Below, piece after piece: positions 1 to 7,685 of a stretch of DNA of 49,714 bases (the stretch's first letter is position 1; every line of letters begins with the position of its first letter). Below the pieces are notes generated by a model. That model was not told where the DNA came from. It worked only from the letters and a program-made list of their open reading frames with translations, and made no database searches. Where the stretch lies: NCBI GenBank assembly GCA_016711405.1, contig JADJSZ010000044.1, positions 1-49,714 of the forward strand, read 5' to 3'. The position numbers and the translations under genes are program-made. The DNA is from Candidatus Hadersleviella danica. GTDB taxonomy: Bacteria > Chloroflexota > Anaerolineae > Promineifilales > Promineifilaceae.

Positions 1-1163
1 AATTAGTGGTCAAATAATCAAACAAATCGGGCAAGCGAATCATCTCCCCAGCGGCGCCGTCCGCAAAAATGCCTGAAACCCAAATGGTTCCAGCGACCAA
101 GGTCAGAAAAGAGTGACCGCTCGTTTTGCGCCAAGCGGCGGAACAAGTGGGGCAATGTCCCAAAAACAGTGGGGTGCAACGGGTATGCTCGCTGGCACAA
201 CCCCAAAAAGTCATGCTCAGAAAGAAGAGGCGGTCGCCACCCGCTGGCCAACGCTTCGGTCGCGTCCTCGGCCAAGGCGTGTTGGATGGCCGTCCAGTCG
301 GCCGTCCCATCTTTTATCGTAATTGCTTGGGCCAGCAACCCCATCTGCTGGTGGGCTGGCTCCTGAAAAGGCACATCCGCAAACCTCCCCTGCACTTTTT
401 CCCACTCTCTGCGGGTGTTTAAATCCAAATGGCTGGCATACCGCTCAAACCCCTGATGCAAAATGCCCATAAAAATAACAGGATACGGGCTGCGGTCGGC
501 AAATTCAGCCATCTCTTGCAAAGGTAAATATCGCTGGTGTGGGGATGGTTGGCGAGTACTCCAACGGTTTGCCCATCTCATCCAACACCAACAACAAACC
601 CTTATATCCCAAATCACACACAATTTCGGTCAGGTTTTGCAGATGGTTGACGATGGTGCGGCTATCGGCCGTGGCCATTGTCGCGGGCCGCCTCTGTCAC
701 CCATGCCGCCACCCGCTCGTTGTGCAGTGGGGTTGTAACCCCCGTCCAATCCCTGTTGCAAACATTCGGCAGAGTGGTGCGGTAGCCTGTCATGGGGATG
801 GGCAAAAAGCCGTGGGTATCGTCCAGTTGCCCATAAGCGCGTATTTGCTGAGCCAAAGGTTCATCGGCCTTGCGGACTGGGCAAAGGCGGCCGTGTGGGC
901 AGGCAACCGGCGGCCTAACAAGTTCATCAGGAATAAGCTAAAGTAAGATTTCCCTGCCCCATACGGCCCTGTCAATGTCCACGCTCGGGCGCGGGTTTCT
1001 TTGCTCTCCAAACGGTCAAGGATACGCCCCAATGTGCTCCGCACTTGAGGAGTGAGGGTGTACGCCTAGGCCACGGCCGTCTGGTCTGCATCCCGCTCAA
1101 TGTTAATTGAACGCAAGCCGCTTTGCCGCACCTCAATCAGGTCGGCCAATAAAGGTTTTGCAT
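1..1163 (-). pseudogene. Large P-loop ATPase, BrxC/DndF-like, 3'-truncated by window and frameshifted
   Basis: Reading several frames together on the minus strand gives one recognisable protein. From the ATG at 1161-1163 come an N-terminal stretch (LIEVRQSGLRSINIERDA), a Walker A GPYGAGKS near 985, a GFLPIPMTGYR segment near 800, a Walker B-like LLLVLDEMGK near 590, then ILHQGFERYA and LAQNERSLFS near 120. That order is typical of the large AAA-type ATPases of BREX-like, Dnd/Dpt-like and related anti-phage systems. At least four frame changes and one in-frame TAG (near 1070) interrupt it. One, just after the start, is explained by a lost T in CCTTTATTGG. The gene starts 1 nt after the DUF4007 stop, so the two form an operon. 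It continues past base 1. Either a decaying defence gene or a badly polished sequence; the family call is firm, the exact system is not. Confidence 0.7.
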
Positions 1164-1164
1164 G

Positions 1165-2149
1165 TTAGTTGGCATAGTAATTGCCCAAGAGTATGAACCC
1201 CCATTCTTCGCGTTGTTGATAACCCTTTCCCCTAAATAAAGTTGGCGCAAGCCACTGCTTTCTTGCAAGCGCAACTGCCCCTCCGTCAGTTCTTCCAACT
1301 CTTCCAAATACATCACCAAGCTGTTTTCGTTCAGCCGAAACACTTGGCCGGGGCTGGCGGGTTGGTAGAGGCAATCATCTACGGCCACGGTGCGCCGTGT
1401 GCTGGCAAATTCGGCCAAAAAGTGGAACAGGGCATACCCAAACACCTGATGGGCAAGGTAGGTTTATCCCCACCATTAAAGCTGTATACCTTGTCCTTTT
1501 CGTTGTAGCGCAGGAGGTTTAAGCTCCGCCAAGGGCAATCTAAGCTATCTTCCAGGAGATTTGCTCTTTTCTATCGGCCGTGCCACATGGGTCCGCAAAC
1601 AACACTCCACCTCACGGGCTATCATTTTCGCGGTGGTTTGGATTTTGGCGCTTTCTAATTTGCGGGTGCAAAAAGCATTGAATTGCTCTTTGGTAAACTC
1701 GGCCTCGTAATAGTGGGCAAAAAGATAATGCCAGAAGAGAGCGCGATGGGTATTGGCCACGAGTTCCCAATGTAGGAGCCAGTGCGAGCCAATGTCCTCA
1801 ATGAAGGGATCCCACCCCTTCTCCAGCAAAATTTGGTTGGCCAATGGGGTTGCCTCTAAATTGATCGGCTCTCTTGTGTTTCTTCCATCAGGTTCATGGC
1901 CAAGCACCAATGGCGAATGGAGCGCACCATGTTTTTGCCCACGCCCAGTTCCACAAGGGCATGGTCTTGGGAAAAGATGTTGGGGGTCTTGGTGGTGGCA
2001 TCCATCCCCCTTTTAAGCCACCCATACCGAAAGGGGAAGGTTTCATGTCCACCAAAGGTGGGTTTCAACGATTGTGGTTGCTCAGGAGGTGGCTTGGGTT
2101 GGTTGGTGGGGGGGGCAAGGGTACTCGGGGGGGAGGGGTACCGGCGCAA
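1165..2149 (-). pseudogene. DUF4007 family protein, frameshifted
   Basis: The N-terminus carries the DUF4007 hallmark FGGHETFPFRYGWLKRG followed by VELGVGKNMVRSIRHW (about residues 32-75). Later pieces in other frames supply GWDPFIEDIGSHWLLHW (near 1800), a Cys-Leu-Arg-Thr segment (near 1600), LEDSLDCPLAEL and YNEKDKVYSFNGGDKP (1450-1560), and SPGQVFRLNE (near 1340). The pieces stay in family order, so this is one gene with at least three indels rather than separate genes. DUF4007 proteins are known mainly from neighbourhoods with DndC-like PAPS-reductase and large ATPase genes, so a role in DNA-modification-linked defence is inferred. A proline-rich lead of about 30 residues precedes the domain. 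Translation runs straight into the ATPase gene with a 1-nt gap. Confidence 0.75.
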
Positions 2150-2189
2150 GAGATGGGAATGGTTCCAGAATTAGGCAGAAAAAAGGGAA

Positions 2190-2229
2190 AAACAGCCCTG
2201 GGGGTCAGCCCACGGGCCGTTTTTTTTTG
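2190..2229. terminator. Weak hairpin with T9 tract, possible terminator
   Basis: An imperfect stem (ACAGCCCTGGGG against CCCACGGGCCGT, three mismatches) is followed on the plus strand by nine T residues. No plus-strand gene lies upstream, and on the minus strand it would sit 5' of the DUF4007 gene, so its role is unclear. Confidence 0.3.
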
Positions 2230-2325
2230 CCGCCAGCCGTCGGGGAAAAACGCTTAAGGACCGAGAAAGTCCCAGGAACGGTTCAGGAAGTCGTGAGGGA
2301 GATTGAGGAAGCTTCAGGAGGAGTC

Positions 2326-2524
2326 AGGGAAGCCCGGGAACGATTCAGGAAGTCTCAGGAACGATTCAGGAAGTCTCAGGAACGATTCAGGAAGTCTCAG
2401 GAACGATTCAGGAAGTCTCAGGAACGATTCAGGAAGTCTCAGGAACGATTCAGGAAGTCTCAGGAACGGTTCAGGAAGTCTCAGGAACGGTTCAGGAAGT
2501 CTCAGGAACGGCTCAGGAAGTCTA
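2326..2524. repeat. 21-bp tandem repeat (minisatellite)
   Basis: Eight full head-to-tail copies of AGGAAGTCTCAGGAACGATT+C start at 2347, then every 21 bases to 2494. A degenerate copy precedes (2326) and a partial one follows (2515). The first five full copies end GATTC, the next two GGTTC and the last GGCTC, a graded change toward the downstream gene. Each unit contains an internal near-repeat (AGGAA). Since 21 is divisible by three, frames stay open through the array, but it lies outside the likely coding sequence starting at 2582. Confidence 0.9.
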
Positions 2525-2581
2525 AGCCACGCAACACAACACCCTTTTAGTCAATTCAAGTCTGTTTATGGAGATATAACA

Positions 2582-3238
2582 ATGACGAAACCTAAGAAAA
2601 CCATTTCCCAACGGTTGTTCGAGGCCAGCATAGCCATCAGCAACACCCTTTCCAACCCCGCTATTCTGGCGGCCGTCACCCCGCGTGGCTACACCCAAGC
2701 CAAACTCGAAACCGCCCTCGCCCTGTGCGAAGAAGTGCGGGCACTCACCGATGCCCAGCAGAAAGAGTACGGCGAGCAACACGAGGCCACCGCAACCGTG
2801 CAAAAGGCATGGGCCGAAGCACAACTCCCCTACAGCGACGCGCTCAAAACCGCCCGTATCGCCTTCCGTGGCAACCAATCCGCCCACACCTCCCTAATGC
2901 TGGGCGGCATCCGCAAAAAAACCCTCAATGGCTGGTTCGACCAAGCCAGCCGCTTCTACAACAACCTGCTCGGCTCGGCCGAATTTAAGGCGGCCATGCT
3001 CCCCTATGGCTATCCCCAAGCCCAGCTAGAAGCAGAATCCGCCTTGGTAGCGGCCGTGAAGACCGCCATCGATGCCCAATACAAAGAGCGCGGCGAAGCC
3101 CAACAAGCCACCAAAATCCGCGATGCCAAACTCGACGAACTCGACCAATGGCTGGCCGACTACAAAAAAATCGCCGCCATCGCCTTGGCTGGCTCCCCCC
3201 AACAATTGGAGCAATTGGGCTGGGTCGTGGCTTCCTAA
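2582..3238 (+). CDS. Hypothetical helical protein, two internal repeats (218 aa)
   Basis: I do not recognise a named family with certainty. The protein is Ala/Gln/Glu-rich, almost certainly all-helical, and internally duplicated. Residues about 25-60 (LAAVTPRGYTQAKLETALALC) and 137-175 (KAAMLPYGYPQAQLEAESAL) match around a conserved (P)(R/Y)GY(T/P)QA(K/Q)LE core; each is followed by an EYGEQHEATATV or ERGEAQQATKIR helix. No signal peptide or membrane segment is visible. The start at 2582 is preferred because a GGAG lies 9 nt upstream and because upstream in-frame codons come from the 21-bp minisatellite. Proteins with such a duplicated LPYGY motif are scattered in environmental bacteria as hypotheticals; that is recollection, not a search. 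Function unknown. Confidence 0.75.
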   Translation: MTKPKKTISQRLFEASIAISNTLSNPAILAAVTPRGYTQAKLETALALCEEVRALTDAQQKEYGEQHEATATVQKAWAEAQLPYSDALKTARIAFRGNQSAHTSLMLGGIRKKTLNGWFDQASRFYNNLLGSAEFKAAMLPYGYPQAQLEAESALVAAVKTAIDAQYKERGEAQQATKIRDAKLDELDQWLADYKKIAAIALAGSPQQLEQLGWVVAS

Positions 3239-3371
3239 AACAGGGGAGCCTGAACCATTTTCCCCCCAAAATGAGCCTATCTCAAAACAACAATAGAGTT
3301 TACCCTTTGAGTCAATGCCCCTGCCCAAACAACACAAACATGCTAAAGTGAGAGAGTAAAAGGAGAATCCC

Positions 3372-3674
3372 ATGCTCGAACTCGCCACAATCACCCCTTA
3401 ACCACACCTTGCAATTGCCGCCGCCATTGCCCAACGCTTTTCCCAGCCGACCAATTCATCGTCTGGCAAGAAGGGGATACCCACTGACCCTTAAACGGCT
3501 CATCCCCCCCCCCTCACCTTAGTCGAAAACGCTCCCGACGATGATGACCCCATCTCTTTAGACGAGATTACGATTTGCGGGGGCTCGGCTACTGCCTTCC
3601 ACTTTCCGCTAAAAGCGCGGCCAGCGGCTTTTTTTGTTGATGGTGCTGTTCAGATGGCACGTTATAACGGCTAA
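3372..3674 (+). pseudogene. Disrupted small hypothetical gene
   Basis: A good ribosome binding site (AAGGAGAATCCC) precedes the ATG at 3372, but the frame stops after nine codons. Other frames continue plausible coding sequence: LAIAAAIAQRFS, then FIVWQEGDTH, then LTLVENAPDDDDPISLDEIT and FHFPLKARPAAFFVD, ending at a TAA at 3674. At least three indels would be needed, one of them in the run of C residues near 3508-3516. I do not recognise the family. It may be a real gene of about 100 codons hit by sequence errors, or a true remnant. The 3239-3371 stretch before it shows nothing else. Confidence 0.4.
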
Positions 3675-3690
3675 AGCCGCCACTACATAC
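3666..3690 (+). repeat. AACGGCTAAAGCCG hairpin repeat, copy 1
   Basis: The perfect hairpin CGGCTAAAGCCG is followed by a CACTACATAC tail. The same hairpin and tail (AACGGCTAAAGCCGTTACTAC) occur inside the DUF2723 gene at 26922-26944. It overlaps the last codons of the disrupted small gene. Confidence 0.6.
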
Positions 3691-4426
3691 TAAATCCCCG
3701 CGCTTGCCACGCCATATAAAGCATCACCGACCCCGCCACACTCGCATTGAGCGATTCGACACGGCCGCGCATCGGCAAGCGCACAATAAAATCACACTTA
3801 TCCCGCACCAGCCGGCGCAACCCCTCCCCCTCATTCCCCACCACAATCGCCAGCCCACGGTTCAAGTCAATCTGCCCCAGCGGCAACGCATCCTCCCCCA
3901 TATCCAGCCCCGCCACCCACACCTCGGCCGCTTGCAACTGTTCCATCGCCTTGCCCAAATTCGTCACCCGCGCAATGCGCAAATGCTCCGTTGCCCCGAC
4001 TGCGTGTTGGGCAATTTGGGGCGTAATGTCGGGCGAACGCCGCTCCTGCATAATCACCCCATGCACCCCGCAAATCTCGGCCGTGCGGAGCAATGCGCCC
4101 ACGTTTTGCGTCCCTTGCACCAAATCGAGGATTAGAATGAACGGCCGTTCATGGCTTGCTTCGGCCGCCGCCAAAATCTCCTCCACCGTCGCATAGGGGT
4201 ACTCCCCCACCTCCAGCGCCACCCCTTGGTGGTCGGCCGCTTGGGTCAGGTTGCCCAGCTTTTCCTTGGTGGTGGGGCGAATGGGCACGGCCGCTTGCCG
4301 CGCCGCATGGAGAATGGGGCCGAGTTGTTTCTCCGCCCCTTCCAGCACCCACAGGGTATGCAATGGCCGTCGCCGCGCCCGCAGGGCTTCTAAAACTGTG
4401 TTCCGTCGTGTCAAAAGTTCTTTCAT
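3683..4426 (-). CDS. rlmB: TrmH/SpoU family 23S rRNA (guanosine-2'-O)-methyltransferase RlmB
   Basis: A 247-residue SPOUT methyltransferase that methylates a ribose 2'-OH in RNA using S-adenosylmethionine, most likely G2251 of 23S rRNA. The N-terminal substrate-binding domain starts RRNTVLEALRA. The catalytic domain shows the three SpoU motifs: LDLVQGTQNVGALLRTAE (motif 1, near residue 108), VGNEGEGL (motif 2, near 195) and LPMRGRVESLNASVAGSVML (motif 3, near 217). Length matches RlmB. The start MKELLTRR is chosen because the longer reading frame upstream encodes an unrelated low-complexity lead from the TGAAAAGTGAAAGG-type short repeat at 4430-4460. It lies 270 bp downstream of acs on the same strand, separated by a large palindromic element, so it probably has its own promoter. 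Confidence 0.92.
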   Translation of the reverse strand: MKELLTRRNTVLEALRARRRPLHTLWVLEGAEKQLGPILHAARQAAVPIRPTTKEKLGNLTQAADHQGVALEVGEYPYATVEEILAAAEASHERPFILILDLVQGTQNVGALLRTAEICGVHGVIMQERRSPDITPQIAQHAVGATEHLRIARVTNLGKAMEQLQAAEVWVAGLDMGEDALPLGQIDLNRGLAIVVGNEGEGLRRLVRDKCDFIVRLPMRGRVESLNASVAGSVMLYMAWQARGFSM

Positions 4427-4549
4427 AAAGAAGTGAAAAGTAAAAGGTGAAAGGTGGGTGTTGGTTAGGCAATCTGCTTGGGGAGTGTACGAACAACCTG
4501 TCAATGGGTGTGTGGGTGTGTTTCATTTCAGTTGAAATTGGTTGACCTC

Positions 4550-4664
4550 CACCCGCCCGTGAACGGGACGGGCTAGTGGTGCGCCCCGTGAACGGGGCTG
4601 AATGACCGCCCAGCCCCGTTCACGGGGCTTGATTTTTGTAGCCCGCCCGCTTTAGCGGCGGGTG
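4550..4664. repeat. Nested palindromic element (three concentric inverted repeats)
   Basis: Outer arms are CACCCGCC (4550-4557) and GGCGGGTG (4657-4664). Middle arms are CGGGCTA (4569-4575) and TAGCCCG (4639-4645). Inner arms are GCCCCGTGAACGGGGC (4583-4598) and GCCCCGTTCACGGGGC (4613-4628), which are each near-palindromes and also pair with each other. The element can fold as one long stem or as a cruciform of small hairpins. It fills the acs-rlmB gap. Confidence 0.85.
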
Positions 4665-4697
4665 AGTCGCAACCCCACCTTACACTTCTCACTCCCC

Positions 4698-6605
4698 TTA
4701 CGAATCCTCCAACGTCGAAACATCCCCCACATCCTGCCCCAGCGCTTGGGCGCGAAGCACCCGGCGCATAATCTTGCCCGAGCGCGTCTTCGGCAGGCTG
4801 TTCACAATAAACACCTCCGTCGGCTTGGCAATCGGCCCCATCTCATGCCCCACATGGTCTTTCAGGTCATGCTTCAGCTTCTCGCTGGCCTCAAACCCTT
4901 GCCGCAAAATGCAGTAAGCATTGATGTGGTTGCCGCGCAACTCATCGGGCACGCCAATCACGGCCGCTTCCGCCACGGCCGGGTGGCTGACCAACGCCGA
5001 TTCGATTTCGGCCGTGCCCAGCCGATAGCCCGACACCTTAATCACATCGTCAATACGGCCGATGACCCAGATATAGCCATCTTCGTCTCGCCGAGCACTA
5101 TCTCCCGGCAAATACCACCCCTGCTCCGCGTATCTGCTCCAATACGCCTCCACATAACGGTCGGGGTCGCGGTACAGCGTGCGGAGCATCCCCGGCCACG
5201 GCCGTTTAATAACCAAAAACCCTTCCTCGTTCGGCCCCACCGAATGCCCCTCCTCATCCACCACATCCACCTCCACGCCGGGAAAGGCGCGGGTAGCCGA
5301 GCCGGGCTTGAGCGGCACACTGGGGAGTGGCGTAATCATAAAGTGCCCCGTTTCCGTCTGCCACCACGTATCCATCACGGGGCACTTCTCCTTGCCAATG
5401 ACCCGGTGATACCACTTCCACGCCTCGGGGTTGATGGGTTCGCCCACCGAGCCGAGCAGGCGCAGGGAGGAGAGGTCGTACCGGTTGGGCCAGCTCTCGC
5501 CAAAGCGCATCAGGCCACGGATGGCTGTCGGGGCGGTGTAGAGAATCGTCACCCCATACTTTTCCACAATTTGCCACCACCTGTCGGGGTAGGGGAAGGT
5601 GGGTGCGCCTTCGTACATGATGCTGGTCGCCCCGTTGATGAGGGGGGCATAGACGATGTAGCTGTGGCCTGTAATCCAGCCGGGGTCGGCCGCGCACCAC
5701 CACACATCCTCGGGCTTCAGGTCGAATGTCCACTTGAGCGTGGTGGCCGTGCCGACCATGTAGCCGCCGTGGGTGTGCAAAATCGCCTTCGGTTTGCCCG
5801 TCGTGCCCGAGGTATAGAGGATGAAGAGCGGGTCTTCGGCATCCATCACTTCGGTTTCGGCTTTGGTGGAGGCGATGGGCAAAGCCATCATCTCGTGGTA
5901 CCAATGGTCGCGCCCCGAGACCATCTCCACGGGTTGCCCCGTGCGCTTCACACAAATGACATTTTCGATGGTTCCAGCGCGGTCCACGGCCGCGTTGGCA
6001 ATCTCCTTCAGCTTGACAATCTCGCCCCGCAACCACGCCCCATCACAGGTAATCAGGAGCTTGGATTCGCTGTCTTCGATGCGGCCGAGCAGTGCCTCGG
6101 TCGAAAAGCCGCCATAGACCACCGAGTGAATCGCCCCCACTTTGGCGCAGGCCAACATGGCAATCATCAATTCGGGAATACGCCCCATATAAATGGTGAC
6201 GCGGTCGCCTTTGCGCACGCCCATCGCCCGCAACACGCTGGCAAATTTGCACACTTCGCGGTTCAGCCGCTGATAGGTGTAGATGCGTAAATCGCCCGGC
6301 TCGCCCTCAAAGATGAGCGCCGCTTTGTTGCGGATGGCCGTGCGCATGTGCCGATCCAGTGCGTTGTGGATGATGTTGGTCTTGGCATCCACAAACCATT
6401 TGTAAAAAGGAGCATTGCTGTCATCCAGCACCTGCTTCCACGGCTTGTACCACTCAAAGTTTTCGGCCGCAATTTTGCCCCAAAAGCCCGGCAAATCGGC
6501 AAGGGCTTCTTGGTGGACTTTGTCGTAGTTGGGGATGTGTGCCCCATGAACCACTTCAGGCGCGGGGTAATACACTTCGCCTGTCATGCTTGGGTCTTTT
6601 GCCAT
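4698..6605 (-). CDS. acsA: Acetyl-coenzyme A synthetase (AMP-forming)
   Basis: A 635-residue adenylate-forming enzyme that activates acetate to acetyl-CoA via acetyl-AMP in the cytosol. Visible motifs are the ATP-binding P-loop YTSGTTGKPKAILHTHGGY (near residue 263), WWCAADPGWITGHSY, the DTWWQTETG core, YLPGDSARRDEDGYIWVIGR with the hinge region, and the C-terminal PKTRSGKIMRR. The lysine in the last motif is the one reversibly acetylated in well-studied homologues. The N-terminal HIPNYDKVHQEALADLPGFW block is typical of true Acs rather than longer-chain acyl-CoA synthetases. Length is slightly below the usual 640-660. A TGGAGG ribosome site lies 6 nt before the ATG. Monocistronic; the upstream gap holds short-period repeats. 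Confidence 0.96.
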   Translation of the reverse strand: MAKDPSMTGEVYYPAPEVVHGAHIPNYDKVHQEALADLPGFWGKIAAENFEWYKPWKQVLDDSNAPFYKWFVDAKTNIIHNALDRHMRTAIRNKAALIFEGEPGDLRIYTYQRLNREVCKFASVLRAMGVRKGDRVTIYMGRIPELMIAMLACAKVGAIHSVVYGGFSTEALLGRIEDSESKLLITCDGAWLRGEIVKLKEIANAAVDRAGTIENVICVKRTGQPVEMVSGRDHWYHEMMALPIASTKAETEVMDAEDPLFILYTSGTTGKPKAILHTHGGYMVGTATTLKWTFDLKPEDVWWCAADPGWITGHSYIVYAPLINGATSIMYEGAPTFPYPDRWWQIVEKYGVTILYTAPTAIRGLMRFGESWPNRYDLSSLRLLGSVGEPINPEAWKWYHRVIGKEKCPVMDTWWQTETGHFMITPLPSVPLKPGSATRAFPGVEVDVVDEEGHSVGPNEEGFLVIKRPWPGMLRTLYRDPDRYVEAYWSRYAEQGWYLPGDSARRDEDGYIWVIGRIDDVIKVSGYRLGTAEIESALVSHPAVAEAAVIGVPDELRGNHINAYCILRQGFEASEKLKHDLKDHVGHEMGPIAKPTEVFIVNSLPKTRSGKIMRRVLRAQALGQDVGDVSTLEDS

Positions 6606-6623
6606 GTGTGCCTCCAGTGTGTG

Positions 6624-6748
6624 GGTAGTGAGTAGTGGTTAGTGGTTAGTGATTAGTGGGTAGTGAGGTATGGTGCTACTTCCGCAATCCGCATTCCCCA
6701 TTCCGCAATCCAGATTCCCCATTCCCATTCCTCATTATTCATTATTCC
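6624..6748. repeat. Short-period arrays TAGTGRG and ATTCCSCA
   Basis: Bases 6624-6669 are a degenerate array of TAGTGAG/TAGTGGT units. Bases 6680-6748 switch to a different unit, TTCCGCAATCC/GATTCCCCA/CATTCCTC. The two abut 5' of acs, and neither is coding. The first unit recurs at 29258-29326 (complement) and 49138-49172. Confidence 0.7.
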
Positions 6749-6844
6749 CCCCGTTCGTGCAAAAGCCACACAAGCAGGGCGGGTTAGGTTAAAATAGCGG
6801 TTGTATCCATCATTCACCCCCAACCCCCTCCCATAAAATCCGCG

Positions 6845-7623
6845 ATGAATAAACGACCATCTTTTTCCTCATCATTGGCGTAGTCGTTGTAGGCGGCGGT
6901 ATTTTGCTTTATATTCAACAGGTATTGGCGTTTCCACCGTTGCCTACCTATAACACCACGATTATTTCGGGCAGACCTGAAGGTGCGGCGTGCATCAATC
7001 AATCTCCTTCGGCAGGGCTGGCGATTGAGCTGATAGATTTGGAAAATGATAAAGTTTATTTGGCTGGCGGGAGCAACCCCATCACCATTGAGGAGTGGGA
7101 GAACACGGCCGTTCGTTTCCCCCACATGAAAAATTCCAAACGCTTCCTGCTCTTTGATGATACCTGCCTCTATCGCTCCCCCAACATAGCCCCCACCTGT
7201 CAGGGCGAAGCGTGTGCCGAATTTGTTGAACATTACGACCACACATGGTTTGTGCTCAGCGATGTGGCGGGGCAAACTTGCTACCCCGATGCCGATGGGT
7301 GTCAGAGCGATGTGGTGAACCCCGGTTATGTGAGCCTGACCGTCATTGACAAGTGTCAGGAAATCACCTTTTTGGGTCCCATCTACGAACTGGTGGACAA
7401 CCGTGGCAATCGGTATGTGATGCACGCCACGGATGATGGAACCCCCGATACTACTGGGGTTAGCCTGCCCGAGGGGTGGTCTCTGGCTGAAGTGGCTCTC
7501 GATGAGCCGTTAACCATCGAGCCACGGGGCGAGGGGCACTGTTACTACAACATCGTCCGCGATAATACGCTCCAGAGTTATCATCAATATCTGTTTGTAG
7601 ACGAGATATTTACGGCCGAATAA
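6845..7623 (+). CDS. Membrane-anchored, cysteine-rich extracellular hypothetical protein (frameshifted start)
   Basis: The uninterrupted frame begins only near 6853, but an ATG at 6845 (MNKRPSF) joins the frame if one T is restored to the T5 run at 6862-6866. This gives MNKRPSFFLIIGVVVVGGG, a basic end followed by one hydrophobic segment (about residues 7-27), so the protein would be a type II anchored or signal-bearing exported protein of about 259 aa. The rest is hydrophilic with eight cysteines spread along it (for example TCQGEACAEF, TCYPDADGC, GHCYYN), which fits disulfide-bonded extracellular folding. The TTG at 6904 is a poorer start because it would cut the hydrophobic segment. No family is recognised. 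It ends 62 bp before the acyltransferase gene. Confidence 0.65.
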
Positions 7624-7685
7624 CCATTGCCAGCCCAAGACAGCCAAAGCCGTTACGACAAACTTAATCCCCATTCCCCAATCCC

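Noticed and set aside
2190..2229. Strong terminator with T9
   Set aside because: The stem has three mismatches and no gene upstream, so it is kept only as a weak feature.
2326..2524. CRISPR-like regular repeats
   Set aside because: The 21-bp units are directly adjacent with no variable spacers, and no cas gene is nearby.
2303..2581. N-terminal extension of the 2582 gene reading through the minisatellite
   Set aside because: It would encode only DSGSLRN repeats, and a ribosome site precedes the ATG at 2582.
4662..6290. 542-codon plus-strand open frame opposite acs
   Set aside because: It is the exact antisense of a well-supported gene; its His/Arg-rich composition reflects codon bias of the opposite strand.
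6904..7623. TTG start at 6904 for the Cys-rich protein
   Set aside because: It would remove most of the hydrophobic anchor; one T insertion links the frame to an ATG at 6845.
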